Assembly (NCBI GenBank): GCA_036971715.1
Contig: JAVHJL010000007.1
Location: 2,852,001-2,916,000, forward strand
Source: Arthrobotrys musiformis
Lineage: Eukaryota; Ascomycota; Orbiliomycetes; Orbiliales; Orbiliaceae
DNA: 64,000 bases
Reading direction: 5' to 3'
Shown here: in pieces, positions 45,572 through 56,336 of the stretch
Layout: each line of letters begins with the position of its first letter
Position numbering within the stretch: position 1 is the stretch's first letter
Notes under the pieces: generated by a model
Seen by the model: only the letters and a program-made list of their open reading frames with translations
Database searches by the model: none
What the model was told of the DNA's origin: nothing
Translations under genes and position numbers: made by a program

Positions 45572-46422
45572 TCACTCAATGACCGCCTGCTCGCCCACTC
45601 TCTTCCGCTTGCCTCCTCTCGCACTTGTTGTTTTGGGTGCAACAGTCTTTTTCCCCGCCGCAACGACCCTCTTTTTTCTCTCCGGCTCCAAAAACTCTCC
45701 GTCCTCATCGACCGTCTCATCATACTCCTCCTCCTCTTCTTCAGACTCTATCCTTCCCTGTAATAACCCTACCACTCTTCCTCCATTGCCCGTATTCGTC
45801 GTCAGCACCCGCGCCTTAGCCGCATTCTCAACCTCCTCCTCGTGACTCTTCATCTTGTGAAAACTAGCATGGTGTCCGCACCCATCGCAATCGAACGACG
45901 TGGTAGCCTTCAACGGATGAACCATAAACCTCTGACACGAGCAACCTGCCGATATCAGACTTGATTTTTGTAGGCAAGGTCCGCGGGGGATCGGATAGGA
46001 CATCTTTTTTAAACATTATATCTGTCAGCCAAGTTCCTTTTTTATTCGCATAGTGGGTTAGTTGTGCAACATACAGTAGTCCATATAGAATTCTGCGGTA
46101 ACCCCGTCGGCTGCATTACTCCACCCCTTCCAAAAGCCCTCCCTTCACGAAGTCGAGTAGTAGAAGACTTATTTTTACTCTTAAGTATCCTCGCAGATTT
46201 AACAGGTCGTAGGTCCAAAGGCGGCGAATCAGGCAACTCCACAATCCTGTGTTCTGGTAATACCGACTGTTTACGACTGTTTGTTTGCTCGTGTGCAGGT
46301 GGCAACGGCGGCGCGTTTTTCTTGGCGGTGGTAACAGCACCCGTAGAAAGAGAAGAGGAGTCGAGAAGAGCGGAGGTTATGGATGTTGCTGCTAGAGTTG
46401 TAATTGTGCTGAAGATAGACAT
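45572..46422 (-). CDS. Conserved hypothetical protein with Cys motif (possible zinc-binding)
   Basis: Two exons, 46075-46422 and 45572-46003, total 259 residues. The intron is 71 nt (GTATGT...AAAAAG, phase 0) and joins NSIWTT to MSYPIPRGPC. The N-terminal third is Ser/Thr-rich and disordered. The central core GCSCQRFMVHPLKATTSFDC followed by DGCGHHASFHKM has Cys and His spaced as C-x-C ... C-x2-C-x-H-H, which could bind zinc. The C-terminus is acidic (SEEEEEEYDE) then basic with an NLS-like GGKRKRV. No signal peptide. I do not recognise a named family; the core looks like a compact nuclear or chromatin-type zinc-binding element, but that is inference. Confidence 0.68.
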
Positions 46423-46780
46423 CTAGGGTGGTTTTTGAGTCTTGGTGATTGGTAGTTTTTATGGTAGAGATGGGTAGCTTGCGGGGGAGGATTTGGAGGG
46501 TTTCTGGTGTAACTGAACGAAGCTTCGAAGGTAACTAGGTGAATTCGAATGGTCTGACAGGGGTCCGAAGTTGGAGTTGGGGTGAGCCAATCAGAGCTTG
46601 AGAAACTACAACAGGTCAACACAGCTACCTTCTACAGTGTTACATTTTTGTTTAAACATTTGACTTTCTAGTCTCCCACGAATTGTTTTTACAGAAAGTA
46701 GACAAGAGATTAACTATATTCGATATACTGTAAGAAAGATACAAATTATAATAACACAAAACTAAAATAAAAACTTAAGA
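46423..46780. other. Spacer between two minus-strand genes
   Basis: 358 bp: promoter of the 45572-46422 gene and 3' end of the 46781-49354 gene. AT-rich at ~46730-46775. Confidence 0.5.
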
Positions 46781-49354
46781 TCAAGTTGACGAAGCACTCG
46801 TTCCATTTGCCATCGACGATGTAGCCGGTTGTCGTTCAAGCTTTTTGGATGAGCCACCGTCAGAGCCATCATCAAACACATCGGTGTTACTAACGAACTG
46901 AAACATCGGGTTATCATTACTATTCGCGTAATTGATATCGACTTCAGCACAATCTGTCCCGGCGGGCGATCCCGAGACTCCATTCCCGTAGTAATAGTAA
47001 CCATTGGGGGTGCCAGAGACCGTGCAGCTGTAAAGCAAATATCTACCCCCATTGGTCCCGCTACCCATAAACCCGATCCTCTGTAGCGCACCGAACCATT
47101 TGAAGTACACATACTGCCTACTGTCACTAGTATACTTGGATTCTCGGGTGAAGATAAGCTGGTCGTCTCCTATCACCCCTGACCCCGCGCTTTCTTTCTT
47201 TACGGTTAGGAACATCGGGTCGTCTGCGAATCCGGTGAGGCGGAGTTTGTACGCAGATGCACTCGCATCGTAGATGAGAATGTTGTTTTGGCCTGCGGTG
47301 ACGTCTAGGTTCGACATGTATACACTGTTGGTGCCGCTTTCGGCACCACTGGCGATTTCAGCGGACCCAACATACGAGTTGTACGTGCCTTCCTTTTGGA
47401 AGTAAAGGAGAAGGTAGCCTTCGATAACGTAGGTAGACGTGGCTGTTGCAGCAGTGATGGAAGTAGATGTGTCGGAGAGAGAGTCGGTTGAGGTGGTGGT
47501 TGTTTCGGTTGTGCTTTGTTCGACATCCGTGTGGACTGATACCGATGTTGAAGTCGCACTAGACACCTCTGTTTCCACAGGGGTTGCGGGAGAAGTTACT
47601 GCTTGGGCACATGCACTTCCGATTTCAAGGGCGGCGAAGGTTAGAAGTTGGGTGGGGACGTCTCGTCGCTGGTAGCGGCGGACATCTGCGCTGGCGTCGC
47701 TTCCTACTAGGTATGGGGCGGAGATGGAAGAAGTGGATACAGTCGTACTTGCCTCTCTCACCGTGGCTGCGTATTCGGTAACCACTATTACGGAAGTCGA
47801 GGTCAAGATCGACGTACTGGTTTCTGTTGAAGTGGTAGTTGTTTCCGATGTCGCCGTAGTGGTAGTGGTGCTTATTTCGTAGTGCAGGGCTGATGAGCAG
47901 TAGCCTTCCAGGCTATAGAGCTTTATGAGGTCGAATGCGGCTTGCACTTTCTCCTCGAAGGTAGCAGAGCTCGTGCTCGAGGTCTCGGTATTCGTACCCG
48001 TTCCAGTACCAGTTCCGGTACCTGTCCCAGTGTCCGTACCAGTGCCCGTACCAGTGCCCGTTCCAGTACCCGTACCAGTGCCTGTCCCTGTTCCATTATC
48101 TGTTCCTGTTCCAGTGCCCGTACCAGTGCCCGTACCAGTGCCCGTACCAGTGCCCGTCCCTGTTCCATTATCTGTTCCTGTTCCAGTCCCAGTCCCCGTT
48201 CCAGTCCCCGTTCCATTATCTGTTCCAGTCCCCGTTCCATTATCTGTTCCAGTCCCCGTTCCATTATCTGTTCCTGTACCTGTTCTAGTGCCTGTTCCTG
48301 TACCCGTTTGGGTACCAGTTCCGGCCCCGGTCCCAGTCGTGCCGTCAGAACCTGTTTCGGTGGTACGCCCCGACCCCGTCGATGTGCCAATTGTGCCTGA
48401 TCCCGTAGTGCCATCTGATGTGCCTTGGTTGGTGGCACCGGTTCCTGTCGCAGTTCCGCCTCCTGGAGTAGGCGCCCCCGAGCCCGTAGCAGTACCGGTA
48501 ATAGCCCCAGTCGGCCCGGTGGCCGTAGAGGCCTGGGTCGAACTTGGGCGGGACCCCGTCTCCACCACCAAATTCATGGTCTCCCACGAAGATGGCACAC
48601 TGGCGTTCTCCCCGGCCATGAAAACATCGTACAGTCCAACGGTACCATTTCTCAATTGCCTATAATATCGGTAGATATCCTCCGCGGACTGCCGAGGGTA
48701 TAGCTTATTCGACGAAGATTTGACAAGGTAGAGATCACTTCCGTCGAGGACGAATGTCCTGACAACGTCACTATCCTCCAAATTAGTGCTGACCCCGTGC
48801 TCGACAGTATAAAAATTATCCCCAGACTGAACAGATTGTAGCCTTAAAAAGACAATATCGGAAGGATCCTCGGTCTTCCTTAACGACCCTGTAAAATCGA
48901 TCTCTAGCAGCGGTAAAGTGAGGTTATCAACCGGTACATCCAAGGAAGCGAGGACAACTTGTGCGGTGTAATTATCGAATTGGATGTATAGATCCACCTC
49001 TTGGCGCATACGAATGTAAAAGGGACTGGTGGACGCAGATGGGCCGGTCGTAGTCCCCGTAGTTGTAGTCGAAAGCGTCGGGTTCGAATTCAACGTAGAG
49101 TCTTGGGATTGTGTGTCGGTGCCATTACCGTCCATGGAAGTGCTGCCCGCAGGGCCCCAGACGATACTCTCGCAGCGCGGGAGGGCATTGCAGTAGTTTT
49201 GTATAGTGTATGTTGAATGAGTGGTTACAAAGATTGTGGTAGTGGTGGTTGCGGGTATAGCCTGTCTAGCGCAGCTCGTCGGGAGGCAAAGCAGAAGGCT
49301 TGCCAAGAGAGTACATGCCCGCCCTACCCCCCGCGGGCTTCGATGTCGCCCCAT
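46781..49354 (-). CDS. Secreted Thr/Gly-repeat cell-surface protein
   Basis: Single exon, 857 residues. The N-terminus MGRHRSPRGVGRACTLLASLLLCLP is basic then hydrophobic, a plausible signal peptide. A first folded region (~110-265) has Cys-poor strand-rich sequence (VDLYIQFDNYTAQVVLASL, DIVFLRLQSVQSGDNFY). Residues ~270-460 are almost purely Gly/Thr with TGTGTGTD and DNGTGTGT units, a likely O-glycosylated stalk; N-G-T sequons recur. A Ser/Thr-rich section follows (TTTTTATSETTTTST). The C-terminal domain (~640-820) contains YLLLYFQKEGTYNSYVG, YKLRLTGFADDPMFLTV and YGNGVSGSPAGTDCAEV. There is no GPI-type hydrophobic tail; it ends SSMANGTSASST. It looks like a mucin-like wall or adhesin protein. 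No family recognised for the folded parts. Confidence 0.72.
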   Translation of the reverse strand: MGRHRSPRGVGRACTLLASLLLCLPTSCARQAIPATTTTTIFVTTHSTYTIQNYCNALPRCESIVWGPAGSTSMDGNGTDTQSQDSTLNSNPTLSTTTTGTTTGPSASTSPFYIRMRQEVDLYIQFDNYTAQVVLASLDVPVDNLTLPLLEIDFTGSLRKTEDPSDIVFLRLQSVQSGDNFYTVEHGVSTNLEDSDVVRTFVLDGSDLYLVKSSSNKLYPRQSAEDIYRYYRQLRNGTVGLYDVFMAGENASVPSSWETMNLVVETGSRPSSTQASTATGPTGAITGTATGSGAPTPGGGTATGTGATNQGTSDGTTGSGTIGTSTGSGRTTETGSDGTTGTGAGTGTQTGTGTGTRTGTGTDNGTGTGTDNGTGTGTDNGTGTGTGTGTGTGTDNGTGTGTGTGTGTGTGTGTGTGTDNGTGTGTGTGTGTGTGTGTGTDTGTGTGTGTGTGTNTETSSTSSATFEEKVQAAFDLIKLYSLEGYCSSALHYEISTTTTTATSETTTTSTETSTSILTSTSVIVVTEYAATVREASTTVSTSSISAPYLVGSDASADVRRYQRRDVPTQLLTFAALEIGSACAQAVTSPATPVETEVSSATSTSVSVHTDVEQSTTETTTTSTDSLSDTSTSITAATATSTYVIEGYLLLYFQKEGTYNSYVGSAEIASGAESGTNSVYMSNLDVTAGQNNILIYDASASAYKLRLTGFADDPMFLTVKKESAGSGVIGDDQLIFTRESKYTSDSRQYVYFKWFGALQRIGFMGSGTNGGRYLLYSCTVSGTPNGYYYYGNGVSGSPAGTDCAEVDINYANSNDNPMFQFVSNTDVFDDGSDGGSSKKLERQPATSSMANGTSASST
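47985..48320 (-). repeat. Coding minisatellite, TG-rich 6/12/18-bp units
   Basis: Degenerate units such as ACTGGTACGGGC encode TGTG, interspersed with GATAATGGAACA (DNGT). All six frames are largely open here, so the opposite-strand Val-Pro frames are artefacts. Expect strain-to-strain length variation. Confidence 0.85.
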
Positions 49355-49855
49355 AATTATCCTTGATTATTAACTGCTGGGCGCTTATTTTAAATTTGGT
49401 TCACCTTTATCGATTCCCCCATATCTACCCCCATTGAGACTGGAATTACAAGTGATAGTGTGCTGGTGTATCTTCGATGCATCGATGTGACTGCTAAGTC
49501 ATTTTTCAAAATAACCGCACTCGTAGCGTTATAATTGTATATAACTGGCTTCGGAAACTTCGATATCCCCGACATCCCCGACGCAGCTTCTGATAGACGT
49601 CTAGACGTCGTTGATGGTAGGATCTCCTGTCGATAGATGGTATATTGAGCGCATAAATAAATATACAGGTAAAGATCAGATAATTGCTCTATTCTCAGTT
49701 TTCTAGACGCCCAATTAGGTAGGCGTCTGTGAATAGTTAACTTCACACGTTTCTGTCGCGCGCTGAACTCGTGAGACTAGTGATATAGCCATGCTTCAAT
49801 CCGAATGCAGAAATACCACATAGGCGACAGTATATTCTGCAATCTTGGACTATTG
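49355..49855. other. Intergenic spacer
   Basis: 500 bp between the surface-protein start and the 3' end of the next minus-strand gene. No supported gene. Confidence 0.5.
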
Positions 49856-51724
49856 TCACCACGGAATAGCTTCACTAATCTCGTCACTCCCCGCCCCGTA
49901 GCTTTCTTCAAACGACCCCTCCTCAATGTCGAATGCCCCCGCCATCATAGGATCACACCCAAACCGCCTCATCCACAACTTCCTCCATGCCGTCTCAGAC
50001 CCGACCCCATAAAATAGTTCCTCCCGAAAATACCATCCATCATACCTTTCTCCTTCCAAAACTTTCTCCCCGTTGATAGTCAACCATATATCCACAAGCT
50101 CCATTTGTTTTGACGTCTGATTCCATATAATATCGCAGCGCACTTTCTGGTATCCGGCACGGTTCCAGTGTATACTCTGTAAGTTCGGTGGATGGAGCAG
50201 TACTTCCATACATTCGACCAGAAGGTTTGTGACGTGTATTGAGTCTGGGCCTTCATCGTCTTCTAACTCCTGATTGGTCCTCTCGATGAGTCTCAGGTGT
50301 TTGAGAGTTGTTAGGGTATCTAGAAATCCCAGTTCCTATACATCGTATTAAAAACCCCAATTAGTGATCAGTATCTTCGGATGATATAATATGCGAGCGA
50401 ATGAGGAAGGGGTAACGAGGATTTGCCCTACAGAAAGTACATACCGCTCTGGTGAAAATCCCCGTCTTTGCTACCTCCAAACTCTGCAGGGAAGGAAAGG
50501 TACTTTTCAACCGCAAGGCCGTCACGATAAATCCGCTCTCTTGATCTTCCCCATATTCCAATTTCAATCTCTTGACACTCCTCGCCTGGAGATCAGGGAA
50601 CTGATTATACCCCGGCGCTGCCAGGGTAAACCACTCCGAGGACCTCACAGTCGAAGTAACCTCATGTAAATTCCTCACCTCCAACTGCTCAATCGTCTCA
50701 AAAACACCCAGCATGCGTAAAACATACCAAACATTCTTGATCGCGAACGTCGTGAGCTGGAAAGCCTTCCCTTTCAAGGTTATGGAAAACCTCGACAGCC
50801 TGGTTTTTGGCTTCGTTTCTTGCCATTCCCCGATGTAATTTAACCAAAAATACCTATCCCAATCCCGATCGGACGCCCACCTTACCCCAGCGGAAGAGAT
50901 AAGTCCGGTATGCCGTAGCTGGAAAGGGCTGACGCTCCGTTCCATCGGCATCAACACGGTCGTGTAGAACGGATCATCGCTCACAACCCTGCACGAATAC
51001 CAAACACACCCAATCTCAACATCCATCTCCTCCAACATCGGACAATTCACCACCAAAAACGGAATAAGATTGTAAGCCCAACTGTGTCGTACCCCATGGC
51101 CGTGGAAATATCGTCCGCAGACGTTAACGAGCTGACTGTCGATGCTGACGGTTCGTATGTTGGTTAGAATGCTCTGAGGGACGAGGAAGACCGATGATAG
51201 ATCGCGGTTGAGGCGGGGTACCGAGTCGAAGAGTTTGTCTATGCTGGAATGGATTTTACGGACTGGATCGCTGATGTGGATAGTACTAGAAGGGTGTGAG
51301 GGAGTGGCTTACCTGTTAGTATCTCTCTATATCTCTTCCGACTTCATAATCGACGTAATCAAGAATAACGCGGCACGCGAGTGGGTATTTTTTTATATTT
51401 TTCAAATGAAGAGAATAAAATATGCATCTACGCTTGCTTGCTGGGCTATGGAAAGAGGATATCTATCGTTGCAGACTTTGGCAGTACCCCCCCGATTTGG
51501 TTTTGATAAACGCTCCATCTTCTGTCGTAGTTATATTTGGCCGGTTCTCCAAGAACGGCGATTTTGAACTCCAGTGCGGTGAGGAGGAGCATGTAACCTG
51601 TCGTATACCAAGTCCGGCAGGTTCGGAGAAAAGCCAGGCGGTCGGATTGCAGCAGTGGCTCACAGATGATGTGAAGGATGTCGTAAGGCAGGTATACAGC
51701 GGGTTTGGAGTATTGTGGCGGCAT
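49856..51724 (-). CDS. F-box-like protein (5' junctions partly unresolved)
   Basis: The start at 51724 gives MPPQYSKPAVYLPYDILHI and an F-box-like segment through LLQSDRLAFLRTCRTWY. A middle exon, whose frame begins near 51270 (DPVRKIHSSIDKLFDSVPRL) and runs through VVNCPMLEEMDVEIGCVW to IFTRA, ends at a GTATGT donor (~50443). The acceptor at ~50337 leads into ELGFLDTLTTLKHLRLIE. The last exon stops at 49856 (ISEAIPW). The C-terminal part has leucine-rich segments typical of fungal F-box/LRR proteins, which act as substrate adaptors in SCF ubiquitin ligases. I could not settle how the F-box exon joins the middle exon: the first frame hits TAG near 51447, and another frame (RYPLSIAQQASVDAYF) looks more natural. 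Either an extra intron or a frameshift lies there. Confidence 0.55.
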
Positions 51725-52355
51725 CTTTCCACGGTTTTATGAACTGATATAATATCTAAACACCTATCTATAGCTATGCGGATGATATATATTGAGGTTG
51801 AAGTTTGGCGATGGTACAGGATCCGGGATTCTGTTTACCTCGTCAAGAGTCATCCATTCCGTGTTGACTCCAACGCTGATTGGCCAATCATACTCCGACT
51901 CCCCGAACCACACATTTCAAGCGTGGTATTTTTGATACCCATAAACAGTTTATTCCGTAGCCAAATTTAAAGAGTCAGATTTCAAATCCATGAATTTTAT
52001 ATAGAACATTAATATGCACCCTCAAGATGAAGATACTAAAGGTCTAGCCTTGATTTCCTCGATATCTGTAGCCAGCCTTCTTCCAATTTAAAAATCCATT
52101 AACTCTAGACCGTGATCGATCTTTATAGAATTCTTAGTGCAACCTTTGGGTCTTAATTTGGGCCTGTCAAAGTTGCATACATTTGCTACAACTAGCATAT
52201 AAAGTTTGGGAGAACCAGAAGCTAAGTAGAAGGTCTGCAGATCTGAAGTTCATGAATCAATTGCCCTTACTCCCGTCGAGTCAATAACGATTACCTGCAG
52301 CTGATACCCCTATACCAGAGTAATCTACATTGTACCGGCCATTAATGTTACATTT
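51725..52355. other. Intergenic spacer
   Basis: AT-rich; promoter of the 49856-51724 gene and 3' side of the next. No gene supported. Confidence 0.5.
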
Positions 52356-53780
52356 TCATTTAAAAAGAATCGTTTCGCCGAACCTCTTATTTTCAGAGCA
52401 AACCCGGCGCAGATGCCTATGTACCTCCTCGGCAACCATTTTATGCATACTGCCGTAATAGAACCTCGGTGGCATCAGTAACATCAAGGTCTCGCACGCT
52501 TGATCGTAATCGGATTGTAACAACCGGACGACTCCCGATAAATCAAGTGCACGAATCATGAATCGTATATAGCCCGTGCAATCGTGCTCCCGTGGTAAAA
52601 TCATGGCTTTATATCATGTTAGCATCACGCACACGCATCACAATAGCATAAATAGAAATCTTTCTAGATAAATATTCGGGAGGGAAGCAAGAGGAAAGGA
52701 TTGAGACTTACCGGTTGCATTGCGAAATTCGAAGCTGACGTAGCTTCGGATATGCTGCTCAAGTGGTGCAACATCGCTCTGGAGTACCATATTATGCTTA
52801 ACTTCATGCTCCGAACACTTTTCCTTTCCTTTCTGTTTAACGTCCTTGTTATCCGGATCCGTTGTGTCTGCATTGTCCGGAAACAGCCCCTGAGCGAAAT
52901 CCCCACACTTCAACAGATACCTCCCCAAAGACTGCCCCACAAACTCCCTGATAGCATTCAGCCTGTGAAACCTTCGAAGATCATACTCGCAACTCGGATT
53001 CCCGAACACTTCGAAAAGAACCCTCCCCCAGACCTTCTCACCTCCGCTCTCCCCCTCACGGAACTTCTGGTTCCAATCGTTGCCGACATGGGAATCCGCC
53101 ACCCGCGAAAGAATCCAGTATTCGTAAACTGCGGTTTCGAATTCTCCCCGCGACATCATAGCGATAAATTTCAGCCACATAGGTGTTTGGGGCTTCAATG
53201 GTTGAAGCCTCTTTCGCCTATGAGGCCTTTCGTTCTCCGCCATTTCGACAAGAGCGCCATGGCATGTGTCCCAAAGCCACTTCGCAACCCTAAAAATTTG
53301 ATAAAGCTCGCGGACGGTGGCCTTCGTCTCCTCCTTGCTCATTCCGCCCCCATATCCCCCTTCAACCTGTTTCAACGCATCGATCATTGAAAAGGCGTCC
53401 TTCGTCTTGCTACCCCCTTCCCCGAGCCCCTTTTGATTCTCCCGAGACGAGGAGGGAGCGAAATTACCAACTCTTTTCTCCCACATCTTATCCTCCCACT
53501 CCTTCTTCATCTTAAACACCCGATCGATAACATAAACCAGCCACCCAGCTCTCCCCACCCTAACCTTCAAAGATCGAAAAAGCACACCAATGCTCTGCTG
53601 CGCATCGTACAAACCCCGGAACGCAGTACAACAATTCATCAACGCGAAGAGACTCTCCGGGTCATCGAGGGTCTCCAAAATACTGATCTTGATGTCGACG
53701 GGTAGTTGCTCCAGTCGGGGAATGTTTTTGCTAGCAGAGAGCGTAAGTGATGAGATTCTTTGATTGGTCGCTCTCGACAT
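52356..53780 (-). CDS. F-box domain protein
   Basis: Two exons, 52712-53780 and 52356-52606, total 439 residues. The intron has a GTAAGT donor, an ATGCTAACA branch and a TAAAG acceptor, and joins in phase 1 (FRNAT-AMILPREHDC). The start at 53780 (MSRATNQRISSLTLSASKN) was preferred to one ten codons upstream. The F-box lies at about residues 24-60: LEQLPVDIKISILETLDDPE, then SLFALMNCCTAFRGLY. The rest is helical with charged stretches and no LRR or WD repeats, as in many lineage-specific fungal F-box proteins. It presumably binds Skp1 and recruits an unknown substrate to an SCF ligase. Confidence 0.75.
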
Positions 53781-54473
53781 GGTTGTAGGTTCTTCTTTTT
53801 TTCCAACCAATCTGCTCGTTTGATCGATTGATTGAAAACTTGGTATCGGTGCAAGTGCGGGCCGCGGGATAATCTATCGGTCAAAGTAGCCCTGGTGGAA
53901 ATTTTGTGGTCGGTGAGCCCCTATAGCATGCTCATGCGTAGGGAATTACTTACCTCAGTATTTATGGTGGAATTGCGAATGGAGGGCCCCGGAGCATCAA
54001 TCCCATAACTGGGAGTGCGACGCCAATAATAGCCCAAAAAAATAGAAACAATTTAATAGCAAGAATCTAATCAGGATCAATTTTATTATTGTATTTTTAT
54101 TCTACACGACTTTCTATGACAATCTGTAAAGGTAGAATAATCGTGTACAAAAACATCCTGAACAAGCAAGAAACGCATATAGAGCCCATGGCTGCAAAAG
54201 AGACACTCTCACAGGCTCACTCATAACAAAAAAAAAGAGGAAAGAAGAACAAGGGGAAAAAAAGAGGGGGAAAAAGAGGGGGAAAAAGAGGGGGGAAAAA
54301 GAGGGGGGAAAAAAGATAAAAAGAAGAAGAAAAAGAAGAAAAAGAAGACAGAAAAAAGAACAAAACACCACAACGCCGTATTATGTGTAGCAATTGATGA
54401 GCAAACAGCGAAGAAGGCGCCTGACTCCCCAAATTTTAAAAGCCTCCCTCGTCTCAAACCTCCGATAGTATCC
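53781..54473. other. Intergenic region with polypurine tract
   Basis: It contains a purine-only stretch at ~54228-54347 and the 3' end of the 54474-55529 gene. No gene supported. Confidence 0.5.
54228..54347 (+). repeat. Polypurine tract (GGGGAAAAAGA)n-like
   Basis: About 120 nt of almost pure A/G, with several ~12-bp units of G4-6 then A5-6 GA, followed by GAAGAAAAA units. The reverse strand reads as a Phe/Pro-rich artefact. Confidence 0.8.
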
Positions 54474-55529
54474 TCAATCAAAGTCTAAGCTAGGGGCTTC
54501 GAACTGTCGAAGATATGCCTCTAGCTCTAATCTAGCCCCCTCAATGTCGAACTGAGGTGCGTCCTGTTGAGAGGGAACGATCTCCTTCTCCTTCCCCTTT
54601 CTCTTCTTCGCCGGGCCATCAATCGAGAGTTCCGTACTCTTCCTCTTTTTACTTAAGGAAGTCTCTAATGGGGCTTCGACGGGAGCTACTTTGATTAAAT
54701 GGCAAATTTCCCTGATGCTATTTCTTGTAGCATCCAAGTCAAGGTGCCATGGCTTAAATTGTGAGCCGATGGGTAGTAGCTTCTGTGGTCCGTTTGGGTT
54801 TGCTTCGGATCGCCAAAGATCCTGAAACAGGTCGTTGAATGATTGGACAAGCGGGCCAACAGTATTCTGGCCAAAAAGCTCAATCATAGGGCCGAAGACC
54901 TCCTTGAGGCAATAGCCCTCCCCTGGTAATGGGCAATTTGAGGATAACTGCTCATAAATCTTTCGAAGGTTGTCGAATTTCTGGGGCCCCCACAGACTCG
55001 GATCACTGGGCTGCTCTGTAAGCACACCGCTGATCTTTTCGATGGCTAGCCCCGCTGCCCTCTTAGCCCGCTCAACGCGCTCGATATCCCTGCTAATATG
55101 GCTCCTCACTTGGAGGGTAATCAGATACCGCTCTAGAAAGTTCATCATAGCGTTCATTGGCCTCGCCACGACCGCACGGCGGGCGCTGTACATGTGTTTC
55201 CCGTTGCTTATCACATAATTAACGGTCTTTTTGGCCGGCACGGACACAAAGAACTTCTTGAGCTTATTGGCCATGTCTTGGAAGGAAGGATCGACGTTCC
55301 CTCCACCCCAGATTCGGCCAAAGAAGATATACTGAAGGTAAAGGATGTTGTCTCTAACTGCCGCACTGACTTGCCAGTACTCGTTGAGTTCCTCCTCGAG
55401 TTGCGTGAGATCTATGACTAAAAAATCAACCGCAGCCTCATAGAAGCTCTGGGGTTGGGGCGTTGGGGCCGGCGAGCCGGGTGCCCTTAGCCTGGGATCG
55501 GCTATTGAGTCAGACAGGATGGACTGCAT
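54474..55529 (-). CDS. Hypothetical nuclear protein, 351 residues
   Basis: Single-exon frame starting MQSILSDSIADPRLRAPGSP. Residues ~30-270 are helix-rich (VIDLTQLEEELNEYWQVSA, SHISRDIERVERAKRAAGLA, GQNTVGPLVQSFNDLFQDLW). The C-terminal ~60 residues carry two basic clusters, SKKRKS and AKKRKGKEKE, a likely bipartite nuclear signal, then an acidic end (YLRQFEAPSLDFD). No signal peptide or enzyme motif. Not recognised; possibly lineage-specific. A leader of several hundred bases rich in pyrimidines (on the coding strand) precedes it. Confidence 0.65.
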   Translation of the reverse strand: MQSILSDSIADPRLRAPGSPAPTPQPQSFYEAAVDFLVIDLTQLEEELNEYWQVSAAVRDNILYLQYIFFGRIWGGGNVDPSFQDMANKLKKFFVSVPAKKTVNYVISNGKHMYSARRAVVARPMNAMMNFLERYLITLQVRSHISRDIERVERAKRAAGLAIEKISGVLTEQPSDPSLWGPQKFDNLRKIYEQLSSNCPLPGEGYCLKEVFGPMIELFGQNTVGPLVQSFNDLFQDLWRSEANPNGPQKLLPIGSQFKPWHLDLDATRNSIREICHLIKVAPVEAPLETSLSKKRKSTELSIDGPAKKRKGKEKEIVPSQQDAPQFDIEGARLELEAYLRQFEAPSLDFD

Positions 55530-56336
55530 TCCGTTGATCTCAGTATTTGGCTCGGAGGATCAATTATAACTGCGCAAGTTTGGGTCTGATGAACAGATTG
55601 CCCGGTTGCAATCGTTTCGAGACTCACAATACTCGCTGTTGCTGACGAGGTGAGATTTGTTGATGATGGGCTTACGTCCTTACGGAGGTGAAGACCCAAG
55701 AGCAATCGGAGTAAATGGACACGATGAACAAGTTCAATCAGTGCCTTAGAAAAACGAAAGTATAGAAAGAAGGATGACCAGAGAGTTCTAGTGATCCTGG
55801 TAAATGGTAATAATGAATGATGGTGTTGGTAGACGGTGAACAAGTGAAAGTGGGTTTGGTGGAAGAGGTAGAAAGAGAGAGGGGAAGGAAGGGAAAGAGG
55901 GAGGAAGGAAAGGAGCAGAGCTGAATTTATAGAATGGACGTCGACGCTTGCTGGCCCGCCCGACAACAGACTCATTGGGGTTCTACCCTAGCAACGTGTG
56001 TCGGTGTGTGTATCCGTAAGAATTATGTCCGAATTTTAGGGCTCTGAGACGGGATCTTCTCGGATCGCTGAATGCTCGGCGGTGACTCAGGTAACCTGCT
56101 CTATAGCCCTATCTCCAAGGTTTTGTTGACGTCTGTCGTCGAGATCGACCCGAATATCACCAGGAGTGAGTACGAGCCCGGTCACCGTCATGATGCAATG
56201 CAGTGCCATAAACATCCCTGACTTTGTTGCATTTTTTGTGTTGTCCAAGTTCACTCCGTCGACATGACACCGTTGATGGCTTCTCGAATACCTTTACATT
56301 CTGAGACGATATATACAATATCGGTAGGCAAATTCT
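55530..56336. other. Promoter and leader of the 54474-55529 gene; spacer
   Basis: A purine-rich block (plus strand) at ~55852-55917 lies upstream of the gene. A 157-codon minus-strand frame (55502-55975) overlaps the leader and looks non-coding. Confidence 0.45.

Noticed and set aside
47925..48665. Plus-strand Val-Pro repeat reading frame
   Set aside because: It is the mirror of the TG minisatellite on the minus strand, lacks a signal peptide or fold, and arises because all frames of the repeat are open.
55502..55975. 157-residue minus-strand frame upstream of the 54474-55529 gene
   Set aside because: It overlaps a simple purine/pyrimidine leader and has low-complexity Ser/Leu/Phe composition; no homology-like motif.
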